64,000 nt of DNA, taken from the NCBI GenBank assembly GCA_900143635.1, contig FREY01000004.1:408097-472096 (forward strand). Reading direction: 5' to 3'. The position numbers and the translations under genes are program-made. A model generated the notes under the pieces. It searched no databases and had not been told where the DNA came from. It was given only the letters and a program-made list of their open reading frames with translations. The DNA comes from Rhodobacteraceae bacterium Alg231-04 (lineage in GTDB: Bacteria > Pseudomonadota > Alphaproteobacteria > Rhodobacterales > Rhodobacteraceae). Shown here piece after piece: positions 54,679-62,315 of this stretch; position 1 is the stretch's first letter, and every line of letters begins with the position of its first letter.

Positions 54679-55032
54679 AAACTCATTACGATCAAGTGCT
54701 TGTCAGACTTTTTGAATGTTGATTACATCGTTCCGACCTGTTGGAACCGGCATGGGGTCACATTGATGTATGACGCCAGTCTCGCACTCCCATTGTCTTT
54801 TGAAGCGGCCGGACTGTCACCCCTGGGCCGCAACACCCTTGCGCAGAATCCTATTGATTTTGCACGGCCTCCTATGCTCCAAATATTCCTGACCCTGGCA
54901 ATAAAGGCATAGCGCGCTGCTGTCCGGGTGAGCGGAGCCTGTCTGCTCAATCCGGGGCCATTGCGGCCCTTCGCGTGCATCCGGCTCCTTTCATACACAT
55001 AGGCGGCGCGCCGCCAGAGCCGGAGAAATGCC
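54679..55032. other. intergenic stretch, 354 bases
   Basis: No convincing gene lies here. The region must carry the promoter of the DoeD-like gene. I notice no operator or riboswitch. Confidence 0.4.
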
Positions 55033-56406
55033 ATGCTGCACAACGATCAACTCGCCCAATGGGACCGCGAGTCCTTCTTTCACCCCTCAACCCACCTTGC
55101 TGATTTCGCCCGTGGGGATCTGCCCCAGCGCGTGGTGACCGGCGGCAATGGATGTCATATTGAGGACCGGGACGGCAATCGCCTGATGGATGCGTTCTCT
55201 GGGCTTTACTGTGTGAATGTCGGCTATGGACGGAGCGAGATTGCCGAGGCCATTGCTGAACAGGCCAAGGAGCTGGCCTATTATCACGCCTATGTTGGCC
55301 ATGGCACCGAGGCGTCTATTACGCTCGCCAAAATGGTGCTGGATCGCGCGCCGGACCATATGTCCAAGGTCTACTTCGGCCTGTCGGGTTCGGATGCCAA
55401 TGAAACCAACGTCAAACTGATCTGGTATTACAACAATATTCTCGGGCGGCCCGAGAAGAAAAAGATCATCTCGCGCTGGCGCGGCTATCACGGATCGGGG
55501 CTGATGACCGGATCGCTGACCGGGTTGGAGCTGTTTCACAAGAAGTTCGATCTGCCACTGGCGCAGGTTCTGCATACCGAGGCGCCCTATTATTTCCGCC
55601 GTGACAATAGGGACCAGACCGAAGCGCAATTTGTGGCCCATTGCGTGGCGGAACTGGAAGCGATGATTGCCGGAGAAGGCGCCCATACGATTGCCGCCTT
55701 CATTGGAGAGCCGGTGCTGGGCACCGGGGGGATCGTGCCACCGCCTGCAGGCTATTGGCCGGCCATTCAGGCTGTTCTCGATAAACACGATATTCTGCTG
55801 GTTGCCGATGAGGTGGTCACCGGTTTTGGCCGTCTGGGTACGATGTTCGGTTCCGATCACTACGAAATGCGTCCGGACCTGATCACCATCGCCAAGGGAC
55901 TTACCTCGGCCTATGCGCCGATGTCTGGATCAATTGTGTCCGACAAGATGTGGAAAGTGCTGGAGCAGGGAACGGATGAGAACGGCCCCATCGGCCATGG
56001 TTGGACCTATTCCGCGCACCCGATTGGTGCGGCCGCAGGGGTGGCCAATCTCAAACTGATTGATGATTTGAACCTGGCGCAAAATGCAGGCTCTGTCGGT
56101 GCTTACCTGAACCAGACCATGGCCGAGGCCCTCGCCAGCCACGCCAATGTCGGTGACGTGCGCGGTGAAGGGATGCTCTGCGCGGTGGAGTTTGTGAAGG
56201 ACAAGGATAACCGCGCCTTTTTTGACGCCAGCGACAAGGTTGGACCGCGCATTGCCGCCAAGCTGCTGGAGCAAAGCAACATGATCGCCCGCGCCATGCC
56301 GCAGGGGGATATTCTGGGCTTTGCACCGCCCTTCTGTCTGACCCGCGAGGAGGCGGATCAGGTGGTTGCCGCCACAGAGCGCGCCGTCACCGAGGTTCTC
56401 GGATAA
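55033..56406 (+). CDS. DoeD-like class III aminotransferase
   Basis: The 457-residue PLP enzyme has the Schiff-base lysine K288 in DLITIAKGLTSAYAPMS and the Asp of LLVADEVVTGFGR. Its N-terminus DRESFFHPSTHLADFARGDLP and blocks AFSGLYCVNVGYGRSEIAEAI and ISRWRGYHGSGLMTGSLTGL agree with what I remember of diaminobutyrate transaminase DoeD of ectoine degradation. The neighbours (an ectoine hydrolase-like M24 protein and a deacetylase) support this. Other class III omega-transaminases are possible. Product would be aspartate semialdehyde. Confidence 0.85.
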   Translation: MLHNDQLAQWDRESFFHPSTHLADFARGDLPQRVVTGGNGCHIEDRDGNRLMDAFSGLYCVNVGYGRSEIAEAIAEQAKELAYYHAYVGHGTEASITLAKMVLDRAPDHMSKVYFGLSGSDANETNVKLIWYYNNILGRPEKKKIISRWRGYHGSGLMTGSLTGLELFHKKFDLPLAQVLHTEAPYYFRRDNRDQTEAQFVAHCVAELEAMIAGEGAHTIAAFIGEPVLGTGGIVPPPAGYWPAIQAVLDKHDILLVADEVVTGFGRLGTMFGSDHYEMRPDLITIAKGLTSAYAPMSGSIVSDKMWKVLEQGTDENGPIGHGWTYSAHPIGAAAGVANLKLIDDLNLAQNAGSVGAYLNQTMAEALASHANVGDVRGEGMLCAVEFVKDKDNRAFFDASDKVGPRIAAKLLEQSNMIARAMPQGDILGFAPPFCLTREEADQVVAATERAVTEVLG

Positions 56407-56426
56407 GCCAAGGAAAGGACGTTGAT

Positions 56427-57617
56427 ATGACAGTCTCAAACGCAGCTTTCAGCGCCGCAGAATATGACCGTCGCCTCGCAAAAACCCGCGCCGCCATGGC
56501 ACGGGCAGGGCTTGAAGCGCTCTTTGTCACGGATCCTTCAAATCAGGCCTGGCTGACCGGCTATGACGGCTGGTCCTTCTATGTCCACCAAGGCGTGATC
56601 GTCACCATGGAGGGTGAGCCGGTCTGGTGGGGCCGCCATATGGACATGATGGGGGGACGGCGTACCTGTTGGATGGATCATGCCAATATCCTTGGCTACG
56701 GTGACCACTATGTGCAGTCCACCGAGGTGCATCCGATGCAGGATCTGGCCGAGCGCCTGCGCGCGCGCGGTTTGTCCCGCGCCCGCATCGGTGTGGAAAT
56801 GGAGAATTACTACTACTCCGCCAAGGCCCATGCGGTGCTGAGTGCCGCGCTGCCCGAGGCCGATCTGGCTGACGCAACGGCGCTGGTCAATTGGCAGCGG
56901 TTGATCAAATCCGAAGACGAGATTGTTTTCATTCGCAAGGCCGCGCGCATATCTGAAAAGGTAATCCACACGGCCATCGACCGCGCCGCCCCCGGCGTAC
57001 GCAAAAACGATCTGGTGGCGGATATAATGCACGCAGGCATCACCGGGGTGGACGATGACTGGGGCGACTACCCGGCGATTGTGCCGCTGACGCCCTCGGG
57101 GCTGGATGCCACCGCCGCGCATCTCACCTGGAACGGCGATCAAATGCGTGCAGGCGAGGCGACCTTCTTTGAACTCTCGGGCTGTTATCGCCGCTACCAT
57201 GCGCCGATCTGCCGGACCGTGTTTCTGGGCACACCATCAGAGGAGATGCGCCGCGCCGAGGCAGCCCAGATCGAAGGTATCGCGGCCGGGCTGGATATGG
57301 CGTGGGCGGGCAACCGCACCTGTGACATTGCCAATGCTTTCATGGGGGTGATGGCAAAACATGGCATCGAACGATCGGGGCGCATGGGCTATCCCATCGG
57401 GCTGAGCTACCCGCCGGACTGGGGTGAGCGTTCGGCCTCGATCCGCAGCGAAGACACCACGGTTCTGGAACCCGGCATGGTGTTTCACTTCATGCCGGCT
57501 CTGTGGATGGACAGTTGGGGGCTGGAAACAACCGAGACCATTCTGATCCGCGCTGACGGCGCCGCCGAACCCCTGTGCAACATAGATCGCAAGCTGTTTG
57601 TGAAAGACAGGGTATGA
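56427..57617 (+). CDS. doeA: ectoine hydrolase-like M24 protein (DoeA type)
   Basis: DoeA opens the ring of ectoine to N-acetyl-diaminobutyrate. The 396-residue protein has a creatinase-like N-terminal domain (residues 1-155, SDPSNQAWLTGYDGWSFYVHQGV and HMDMMGGRRTCWMDHANI) and an M24 domain (160-396). Blocks such as DHYVQSTEVHPMQDLAER, DYPAIVPLTPSG and MGYPIGLSYPPDWGERSASIRSEDTTVLEPGMVFHFMP match DoeA as I remember it. The stop overlaps the deacetylase start (ATGA). A close paralog acting on another cyclic amidine or creatine-like compound is possible. Confidence 0.85.
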   Translation: MTVSNAAFSAAEYDRRLAKTRAAMARAGLEALFVTDPSNQAWLTGYDGWSFYVHQGVIVTMEGEPVWWGRHMDMMGGRRTCWMDHANILGYGDHYVQSTEVHPMQDLAERLRARGLSRARIGVEMENYYYSAKAHAVLSAALPEADLADATALVNWQRLIKSEDEIVFIRKAARISEKVIHTAIDRAAPGVRKNDLVADIMHAGITGVDDDWGDYPAIVPLTPSGLDATAAHLTWNGDQMRAGEATFFELSGCYRRYHAPICRTVFLGTPSEEMRRAEAAQIEGIAAGLDMAWAGNRTCDIANAFMGVMAKHGIERSGRMGYPIGLSYPPDWGERSASIRSEDTTVLEPGMVFHFMPALWMDSWGLETTETILIRADGAAEPLCNIDRKLFVKDRV

Positions 57618-58777
57618 TTGAGGCCAGCAAGCAGGTTCTGGCCGATCTGATCGGTTTTCCCACGGTGTCTGCGGTTAGCAATCTGGCGATGATCGACTAT
57701 TTGGCCGACCGGCTGCAGAGCTGCGGCGCGCGCCTTGACGTGATGCGCGACGAAAGCGGCCAAAAGGCAAACCTGTTTGCCACGCTGGGCCCTGAAGGGG
57801 ACGGCGGCATTGTCCTGTCCGGCCACAGCGACGTGGTGCCAGTCACCGATCAGGAGTGGAGCAGCGATCCCTTTGTCATGGCGGAACGGGACGGCAATCT
57901 GTTTGGTCGTGGAACCTGTGACATGAAAGGGTTCATCGCGGCGACAATCGCGATGGCGCCACAGTTTGCGGCGGCAAAGCTGACCCGCCCGCTGCATTTC
58001 GCCTTCACCTATGACGAAGAGGTCGGTTGCCTTGGTGCGGCGCAACTGGCCGAAGATCTTGAGAGGCGCGGTCTGAAACCCAGTCTCGCGATCATCGGTG
58101 AGCCCACATCGATGCGGATCATCGAGGGCCATAAGGGCTGCTGCGAATACACCACCCGGTTTCAGGGGCTTGCGGGCCACGGCTCCTCCCCTGATCTGGG
58201 GGTGAACGCGGTGGAATATGCGGTGCGGTTTGTGGCGCGATTGCTTGAACTGCGCGACCAGCTAAAGGGCAGGGCACCTGCGAATGGTAGGTTTGATCCG
58301 CCTTGGACCACGCTCAATGTGGGCGCGCTGCATGGCGGAGATGTTCACAATGTGATCGCCCCAAGGGCGCATGTGAACTGGGAAATGCGCCCGGTTCAAG
58401 GCGCGGATGCCTCTTTCGTAAAAACCGCCATTCGGGCCTATGCCGACAAGGTGCTGCTGCCGGCCATGCGCGCGGTCCACCCCGGTGCCTCCATCGAAAC
58501 CGAAGTGATAGGAGAGGTGGCCGGGCTGATCCCCACGGATGACAACGAAGCCCGCCAGATCGTATCTGAACTGACCGGCGCCAATGGTGCCGATCTGGTT
58601 CCATTTGGGACCGAAGCGGGGATATTTCAGGCACTTGGCATGGATGTAGTGGTCTGTGGGCCGGGCTCAATTGAACAGGCCCATAAGGCAGATGAATACC
58701 TGTCGCTGGATCAGCTGTCGCAATGTCTGAACATGTTTCAGGGGATGGTGGGAAAACTGGAAGAAGTGCAATCCTGA
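57614..58777 (+). CDS. M20 family deacetylase (ArgE-like), ectoine-type operon
   Basis: The 387-residue zinc enzyme has the M20 motifs IVLSGHSDVVPV (metal His/Asp), NLFGRGTCDMKGF and HFAFTYDEEVGCLGA (catalytic Glu), and later MRIIEGHKGCCEY. It resembles ArgE, yet sits after DoeA, so it probably deacetylates N-acetyl-diaminobutyrate in place of the AstE-like DoeB of Halomonas. The start is the ATG overlapping the DoeA stop. Ordinary acetylornithine deacetylase remains possible. Confidence 0.82.
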   Translation: MIEASKQVLADLIGFPTVSAVSNLAMIDYLADRLQSCGARLDVMRDESGQKANLFATLGPEGDGGIVLSGHSDVVPVTDQEWSSDPFVMAERDGNLFGRGTCDMKGFIAATIAMAPQFAAAKLTRPLHFAFTYDEEVGCLGAAQLAEDLERRGLKPSLAIIGEPTSMRIIEGHKGCCEYTTRFQGLAGHGSSPDLGVNAVEYAVRFVARLLELRDQLKGRAPANGRFDPPWTTLNVGALHGGDVHNVIAPRAHVNWEMRPVQGADASFVKTAIRAYADKVLLPAMRAVHPGASIETEVIGEVAGLIPTDDNEARQIVSELTGANGADLVPFGTEAGIFQALGMDVVVCGPGSIEQAHKADEYLSLDQLSQCLNMFQGMVGKLEEVQS

Positions 58778-58877
58778 TCGCCAGCCGTGCCGGACCATCT
58801 GTCAGTGAAAAAAGAACCACCGGTCCAGAGCGCATCTTGCCTGCACTACCGGATGGGAAAATGCCAACTTGGGAAAG
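58778..58877. other. end of the core region before the integration junction
   Basis: This 100-base piece after the deacetylase gene is the last GC-rich host-like DNA. No gene is seen. Confidence 0.35.
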
Positions 58878-58896
58878 TGGCGGAGAGACAGGGATT
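58878..58896 (-). other. tRNA-Ser 3'-end fragment, probable attachment site
   Basis: TGGCGGAGAGACAGGGATT is the reverse complement of a tRNA-Ser acceptor/T-arm end (with CCA). It matches the 3' end of tRNA-Ser(GGA) at 18689-18707 in 18 of 19 bases, and then diverges (ATAC instead of CGAA). No tRNA body is present. Such a displaced fragment marks the junction of an element integrated in a tRNA gene. Given the orientation, the element lies to the right and the intact tRNA-Ser should be at its far end. Confidence 0.7.
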
Positions 58897-58956
58897 ATAC
58901 GGTTGAAACTCAAATCCTTTAAAAACAACAACTTAACGGGGCTGTTTCGGTCAAGG

Positions 58957-58977
58957 TAGTATCCAAAATAGTATCCA
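58957..58977 (+). repeat. tandem 9-base repeats near the junction
   Basis: TAGTATCCA occurs twice (58957-58965 and 58969-58977) with 12-base spacing, followed by the related TACTACAC. They may be arm-type recombinase or excisionase binding sites, by inference. Confidence 0.45.
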
Positions 58978-59015
58978 TAATACTACACGCCACAAGATAA
59001 TTCACTTCAAGGCAC

Positions 59016-59045
59016 GAAAAAGCCCCACCTGTCATGGCGGGGCTT
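59016..59045 (-). terminator. terminator of the left phage-like gene cluster
   Basis: On the minus strand the arms AGCCCC and GGGGCT (with additional pairing) are followed by TTTTTC. It ends the four-gene minus-strand cluster at 59049-59853. Confidence 0.75.
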
Positions 59046-59048
59046 CAC

Positions 59049-59339
59049 TTACAATCCTTCAGGATCAGGGCAGAGAGTGTGGAAGATGTTCAACAACTCT
59101 GCATCGTTCCACTTTTCGAGCGTGACAAGCAAACTCTCCCAAATGAGACCCTGTAGCTCTGCGTCCACCTTGCCTTCATTTTCTGCCATAATCTTCACAC
59201 ATTCGCCCACCTTGTCTTCGGCCTGCCAAAGTCTGTTGATTGCATCCATCATCAGATTGTTCGTGTGTTCGCTTGGTGCGTCATATAAAAATATCCCTGT
59301 TAGTTTCGTGTCTACTGGTTTCGTGTCTTCTGGTTTCAT
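59049..59339 (-). CDS. small protein of unknown function (mobile region)
   Basis: I do not recognise this 96-residue acidic protein; it begins MKPEDTKPVDTKLTGIFLYD and contains a helical stretch (NNLMMDAINRLWQAEDKVGECVKIMAENEG). An AAGGAGAAC stands just before the ATG. It is the last of four minus-strand genes in AT-richer DNA just right of the integration junction. Confidence 0.65.
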   Translation of the reverse strand: MKPEDTKPVDTKLTGIFLYDAPSEHTNNLMMDAINRLWQAEDKVGECVKIMAENEGKVDAELQGLIWESLLVTLEKWNDAELLNIFHTLCPDPEGL

Positions 59340-59351
59340 GTAATGTTCTCC

Positions 59352-59534
59352 TTAAAAATTGTCGTGAATAATGTTGGCAACTTCCGGGTCAATCTTTTCA
59401 GCCACTCGGATAATGTCATCTACCCGTTGCGAGAAGGCGAACATGGAACTGTTGCCCGCCATACGGTCAAATTCGTTGTTGATTGCTTCAATGGCGATTG
59501 TTGCAAGTAACTCTTGAAATTTCCTATCGTTCAT
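59352..59534 (-). CDS. small helical protein of unknown function (mobile region)
   Basis: The 60-residue protein MNDRKFQELLATIAIEAINNE... is predicted helical throughout. I chose ATG 59534, preceded by GTAGGAAGG; a start at 59660 would overlap the upstream gene extensively. It lies 8 bases after the 65-residue gene. Confidence 0.6.
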   Translation of the reverse strand: MNDRKFQELLATIAIEAINNEFDRMAGNSSMFAFSQRVDDIIRVAEKIDPEVANIIHDNF

Positions 59535-59542
59535 AATCCTTC

Positions 59543-59740
59543 CTACTCTATAAAATGTCTGTCTTGGTACGTGTCCGGGTTGGCCGCAAAGTGGCTCTTC
59601 ATCTGCAAGAAAGTGTAGTCGCGAAGTTGTTCCGTAAGGAATGAGGCTAGCTTGATGCACCGAACACCGTCTTTCGAAATTGGTGTCTTACTAATCGCTG
59701 TCTTGCCATCGGCTTCTATCTTGAAGATGTGGTAATCCAT
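59543..59740 (-). CDS. small protein of unknown function (mobile region)
   Basis: The 65-residue protein starts MDYHIFKIEADGKTAISKTP and ends TYQDRHFIE. Its ATG overlaps the stop of the preceding 37-residue gene (TGATG), so translation is coupled. No family recognised. Confidence 0.6.
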   Translation of the reverse strand: MDYHIFKIEADGKTAISKTPISKDGVRCIKLASFLTEQLRDYTFLQMKSHFAANPDTYQDRHFIE

Positions 59741-59853
59741 CAGTCGGCTTTGCGTAGCTCTTCAATCTTCTTGGCCCACTCATCCTGCATGGCTTGCTGA
59801 TCTGCCTTGTACTTCAATAGTGCGTAGTTGTTGCTTTGGATTGGGTTGTTCAT
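59740..59853 (-). CDS. 37-residue helical micro-protein (mobile region)
   Basis: A short gene not listed by length-based calling encodes MNNPIQSNNYALLKYKADQQ... with a charged helical end EEWAKK-like EWAKKIEELRKAD. It has a strong AAGGAGAAAC ribosome-binding site in a 17-base leader identical to that of the gene at 61059-61727, and its stop overlaps the next start. Function unknown. Confidence 0.6.
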   Translation of the reverse strand: MNNPIQSNNYALLKYKADQQAMQDEWAKKIEELRKAD

Positions 59854-59867
59854 GTCTGTTTCTCCTT
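59851..59867 (-). promoter_or_regulatory. repeated translation leader, copy 1
   Basis: AAGGAGAAACAGACATG (ribosome-binding site to start codon) is identical over 17 bases to 61725-61741. Shared leaders of this kind occur in large phages. Confidence 0.65.
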
Positions 59868-59897
59868 GTTTATATGGTGTTTTTCACCTTACACCTT

Positions 59898-59904
59898 TAT
59901 TTAG
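59898..59904 (-). promoter_or_regulatory. CTAAATA box, phage-late-promoter-like
   Basis: CTAAATA on the minus strand lies 45 bases upstream of the 37-residue gene. The same heptamer occurs at 59994-60000 and 61764-61770. It resembles late promoters of T4-type phages (TATAAATA), which is inference. Confidence 0.4.
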
Positions 59905-59935
59905 GAAAACAGGATTTTTGGGACACGAAAAGAAA

Positions 59936-59963
59936 AGACCCCAATGAAGGGGCCTAGTTTTTT
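59936..59963. terminator. probable bidirectional terminator
   Basis: The arms AGaCCCC and GGGGcCT (one mismatch) enclose AATGAA. T-rich tracts follow on both strands (TTTTTT on plus, TTTTCTTTT on minus). Confidence 0.5.
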
Positions 59964-59993
59964 CATAGAACATTCTATCGTGTTCCTTGTAGT

Positions 59994-60006
59994 TATTTAG
60001 TAGTTT
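59994..60006 (-). promoter_or_regulatory. 13-base repeat with CTAAATA box, copy A
   Basis: TATTTAGTAGTTT (plus strand) is repeated exactly at 61764-61776. On the minus strand it reads AAACTACTAAATA. Both copies stand upstream of minus-strand genes with the repeated AAGGAGAAACAGACATG leader, though this copy is about 140 bases away. Confidence 0.45.
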
Positions 60007-60146
60007 TTAAAGTCTGGCCTTGAAGAATCGTTTAATTTCTTTTAATGATTCCGTGAGTTGACATGGGGGGCAAAAACATGAATATGGTTTTCAAGAGCAA
60101 TCGAAAAACCAAAGTCGAAGTTCACGAACATAGAGAGAGTATCAAC

Positions 60147-60461
60147 ATGAACCTTACTGAGATGACCTTGCCGGAACTTCTCCAACTGCAAATCGACGTT
60201 GAAAAGCAGATTGAAGACGTCAAGGAAAGTGCACGCGAAGAGGCACTGGAAAAGATGAAAGAAGTCGCCTTGGCGGCAGGCTTTGAGTTTGCAGACCTTG
60301 TTGGGGCAGGCGGCGGAAAAGCCAAAAAGCCTAAAGCGCCTGCAAAGTTTCAGTTGGGTGATGTTACGTGGTCTGGCCGTGGCCGTAAGCCTACCGCCAT
60401 TACAGAGTGGCTTGCCGAAGACGAAAACAGGACCATGGATGACCTGTTGATTGATCAGTAA
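60147..60461 (+). CDS. H-NS family nucleoid-associated protein
   Basis: The 104-residue protein has an N-terminal coiled-coil oligomerisation part (LPELLQLQIDVEKQIEDVKESAREEALEKMKEVA) and a C-terminal H-NS DNA-binding motif FQLGDVTWSGRGRKPTAITEWL. I prefer ATG 60147, which gives the usual HvrA-like length; ATG 60078, which follows a GGGGGG run, would add 23 residues. H-NS-like proteins often silence foreign AT-rich DNA, and here the gene lies within an integrated element. The GC content of the surroundings is lower than the core. Confidence 0.85.
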   Translation: MNLTEMTLPELLQLQIDVEKQIEDVKESAREEALEKMKEVALAAGFEFADLVGAGGGKAKKPKAPAKFQLGDVTWSGRGRKPTAITEWLAEDENRTMDDLLIDQ

Positions 60462-60480
60462 GCTAGCCTGCTGATTGAAC

Positions 60481-60517
60481 AGAAGAAGGCCCTCCTGTTA
60501 CGGTAGGGCCTTCTTCT
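60481..60517. terminator. bidirectional Rho-independent terminator
   Basis: A perfect 13-base-pair stem (agaagaaggccct / agggccttcttct) with an 11-base loop lies between the convergent H-NS and Seg-like genes. ATTTTAT follows on plus. Confidence 0.85.
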
Positions 60518-60917
60518 ATTTTATGTGGCTGGCGTGAATTTTGGCCTGAATAATGCCGTTGTAGTAACGATCATCGGTAAGAACGTTTCTGTTCACTTGC
60601 TCCACTAGCTCAAGATACGATGTCATACCCTTGCTGTAGGCGATGTGTAGAACCGTCTTGTGTATGTCATGACCAGCCGCAATATCTTCATTCAATGCAA
60701 GTGATGAGCCGGTGTAGGATCGCCAATCACTTTCCTTGATAACAGTTCGCTTCCGCGTCTTGCCCTTCAACGGTGGAAGGCGACGGGTTGACCAGAACTG
60801 CTTCTTGCCAACATACCGTCTGCCGTTGGTAATATTCTCAATCAAATACACAAAGCCAACCGCGCCTTCTGGTGGTTCTAGTAGCGGTTGGCCTTCATAG
60901 TGCCAGTTACACGCCAT
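60516..60917 (-). CDS. Seg-like/GIY-YIG phage protein
   Basis: The 133-residue protein has the GIY-YIG-like start GFVYLIENITNGRRYVGKKQFWSTRR followed by SDWRSYTGSSLALNEDI and YLELVEQVNRNVLTDDRYYNGIIQAKI. This pattern is typical of the Seg-like putative endonucleases of T4-type phages. I chose ATG 60917 (GGAAAGGC before it); an in-frame ATG at 60971 is possible. Catalytic function is not proven. Confidence 0.75.
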   Translation of the reverse strand: MACNWHYEGQPLLEPPEGAVGFVYLIENITNGRRYVGKKQFWSTRRLPPLKGKTRKRTVIKESDWRSYTGSSLALNEDIAAGHDIHKTVLHIAYSKGMTSYLELVEQVNRNVLTDDRYYNGIIQAKIHASHIK

Positions 60918-61047
60918 GCCTTTCCAGCGTGCGGGATAGCGCCTGTGTGTGAGTGTGAGCCTGTTTGGCAAGGTGCACGTCGTATTCGGTGCGGGATAGC
61001 GTGTACGCCACGGTGACGGCGACGGTGAAAAGTATTGCTGTGATCAT
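60907..61047 (-). CDS. 46-residue single-pass membrane micro-protein
   Basis: MITAILFTVAVTVAYTLSR is a transmembrane segment at the N-terminus of a 46-residue protein ending LSRTLERHGV. A strong AGGAGAAAGGAAC precedes the ATG at 61047. The stop overlaps the Seg-like start. It lies 11 bases after the zinc-finger GIY-YIG gene. Confidence 0.6.
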   Translation of the reverse strand: MITAILFTVAVTVAYTLSRTEYDVHLAKQAHTHTQALSRTLERHGV

Positions 61048-61058
61048 GTTCCTTTCTC

Positions 61059-61727
61059 CTACATTACATTCAAAATTTCTTCGACCAGTTCGACCGGATA
61101 GCATTCGTGTACACCATTGTTCATATATGGGGCGGTGAACTCTGGCCTGACGTTCCTGTCTGAAAATATGGCTTTCATCTCTGCTTCACGTTCAAAGGCC
61201 GCTTGACGGGTCAAGAACGCCGCCCGTCCAATTTCGATCACACGCGCACTCTTGGGCAGTCCAAAGTTTGAGTATCGGTACTCTGGTAGGCGGGAAGAAC
61301 CCAATTTCAAAAACCGGGCATCATCAACCCGAATTTCGATGAGATACAGATATGAAATGTTGTTCTTGGCGGTGCAGCACTCAGAAACATTCAGGTTCAA
61401 CATGTTGCTAATATGAGTGACTTTTTGTGTTCCGCAGCACTTACATGACAAGGTGGCATTCTTCCCGTCATGAGAAACGTAATCATAACCACGCTGTTCC
61501 GCTGCCTTTGTATATTTGTCTGTCAAAGCTTCGTTGTGGCAAGTCTGGCAGCGTATTGTTCTATTGTTGATGTTTGAAGCGTGAATGACCATTTCATGGC
61601 CGCATCCCAAGTTCGACATCTTGTACTTTTTGTAATTGTGGCCTTTCTCACCTCTTTCATTGAAAGAGTCTAGTATCACCCAACCCTTTGAAGCCGCGAT
61701 GGTCTGGTGTTTTGTTTGAATGGTCAT
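61059..61727 (-). CDS. GIY-YIG-like nuclease protein with zinc-ribbon cysteines
   Basis: The 222-residue protein starts with two Cys-rich zinc-ribbon-like repeats (CGHEMVIHASNINNRTIRCQTC at about 43-64 and CKCCGTQKVTHISNMLNLNVSECC at about 94-117) and continues with YLYLIEIRVDDARFLKLGSSRLPEYRYSNFG, a GIY-YIG-like (T5orf172/MUG113) core. The repeated zinc ribbons probably bind DNA. It looks like a homing-type or phage endonuclease. It has the repeated AAGGAGAAACAGACATG leader. Confidence 0.7.
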   Translation of the reverse strand: MTIQTKHQTIAASKGWVILDSFNERGEKGHNYKKYKMSNLGCGHEMVIHASNINNRTIRCQTCHNEALTDKYTKAAEQRGYDYVSHDGKNATLSCKCCGTQKVTHISNMLNLNVSECCTAKNNISYLYLIEIRVDDARFLKLGSSRLPEYRYSNFGLPKSARVIEIGRAAFLTRQAAFEREAEMKAIFSDRNVRPEFTAPYMNNGVHECYPVELVEEILNVM

Positions 61728-61741
61728 GTCTGTTTCTCCTT
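61725..61741 (-). promoter_or_regulatory. repeated translation leader, copy 2
   Basis: The 17 bases AAGGAGAAACAGACATG are identical to 59851-59867 and set the start of the GIY-YIG-like gene. Confidence 0.65.
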
Positions 61742-61763
61742 ACTTATCCTTTCCGTTCAAATG

Positions 61764-61776
61764 TATTTAGTAGTTT
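61764..61776 (-). promoter_or_regulatory. 13-base repeat with CTAAATA box, copy B
   Basis: TATTTAGTAGTTT is identical to 59994-60006. It stands 37 bases upstream of the GIY-YIG-like start codon on the minus strand, a suitable place for a phage-type promoter. Confidence 0.5.
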
Positions 61777-61912
61777 AATGCGCTTGACTTGACGAAAAAC
61801 GTGAAAAAACTTGAGAATTATGAAGATATTTTGTGAGCAAAATTTTTTGATAAAGTGCAATCGACTTGCGCGCAGGTGGAAATCTGCTAATGGTTGCGTT
61901 GTTTTAACGCCT

Positions 61913-62275
61913 ATGAAAGTTTCCAAGATGAAAAGAACAATTGCCGCCTTGCTGGTAGGTACATCTTCCTTGTTCGTTGCCGGTTGTGCACAAGAATCCG
62001 CACCAGAATTTGCGCAGTACAACAATCAAAGGCTGCAAATTCAGGCCGAAATGACGCCGGGTTTGGTTGATTCTGAAGTTAAGCTGAAGATTAACGGTGA
62101 AGTTGCTATCAATGAGCGTACACAGACGTTCGGCGGCTCATCGCAGGTCTTCGAAGGTAATTGGCAAGGTGAACAGGTTACGGCACGTATTACCCGCGTT
62201 CACAACATGATGTCCCAGTATCACCTGATTGACGTGTTCATTGGCGGTGAACTTGTTGAGACGCTCACGGTTTAA
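61913..62275 (+). CDS. small lipoprotein
   Basis: The 120-residue protein has a lipoprotein signal sequence ending in a lipobox (SLFVAGC near residue 25), after which Cys would be lipidated. The mature part is short and beta-rich (LKINGEVAINERTQTFGGSSQVFEG). Two starts fit: ATG 61913 (MKVSKMKRTIAALLV) or ATG 61928. No family is recognised; some phages carry lipoproteins that modify the host surface. Confidence 0.65.
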   Translation: MKVSKMKRTIAALLVGTSSLFVAGCAQESAPEFAQYNNQRLQIQAEMTPGLVDSEVKLKINGEVAINERTQTFGGSSQVFEGNWQGEQVTARITRVHNMMSQYHLIDVFIGGELVETLTV

Positions 62276-62315
62276 CGTGATCAAATCTGAGAAAGCACGC
62301 ACAAAGGAGAAGTAC

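Noticed and set aside
58723..58959. 78-residue plus-strand frame across the integration junction
   Set aside because: It spans the host-element border and the tRNA fragment, so it cannot be an old gene; no family features.
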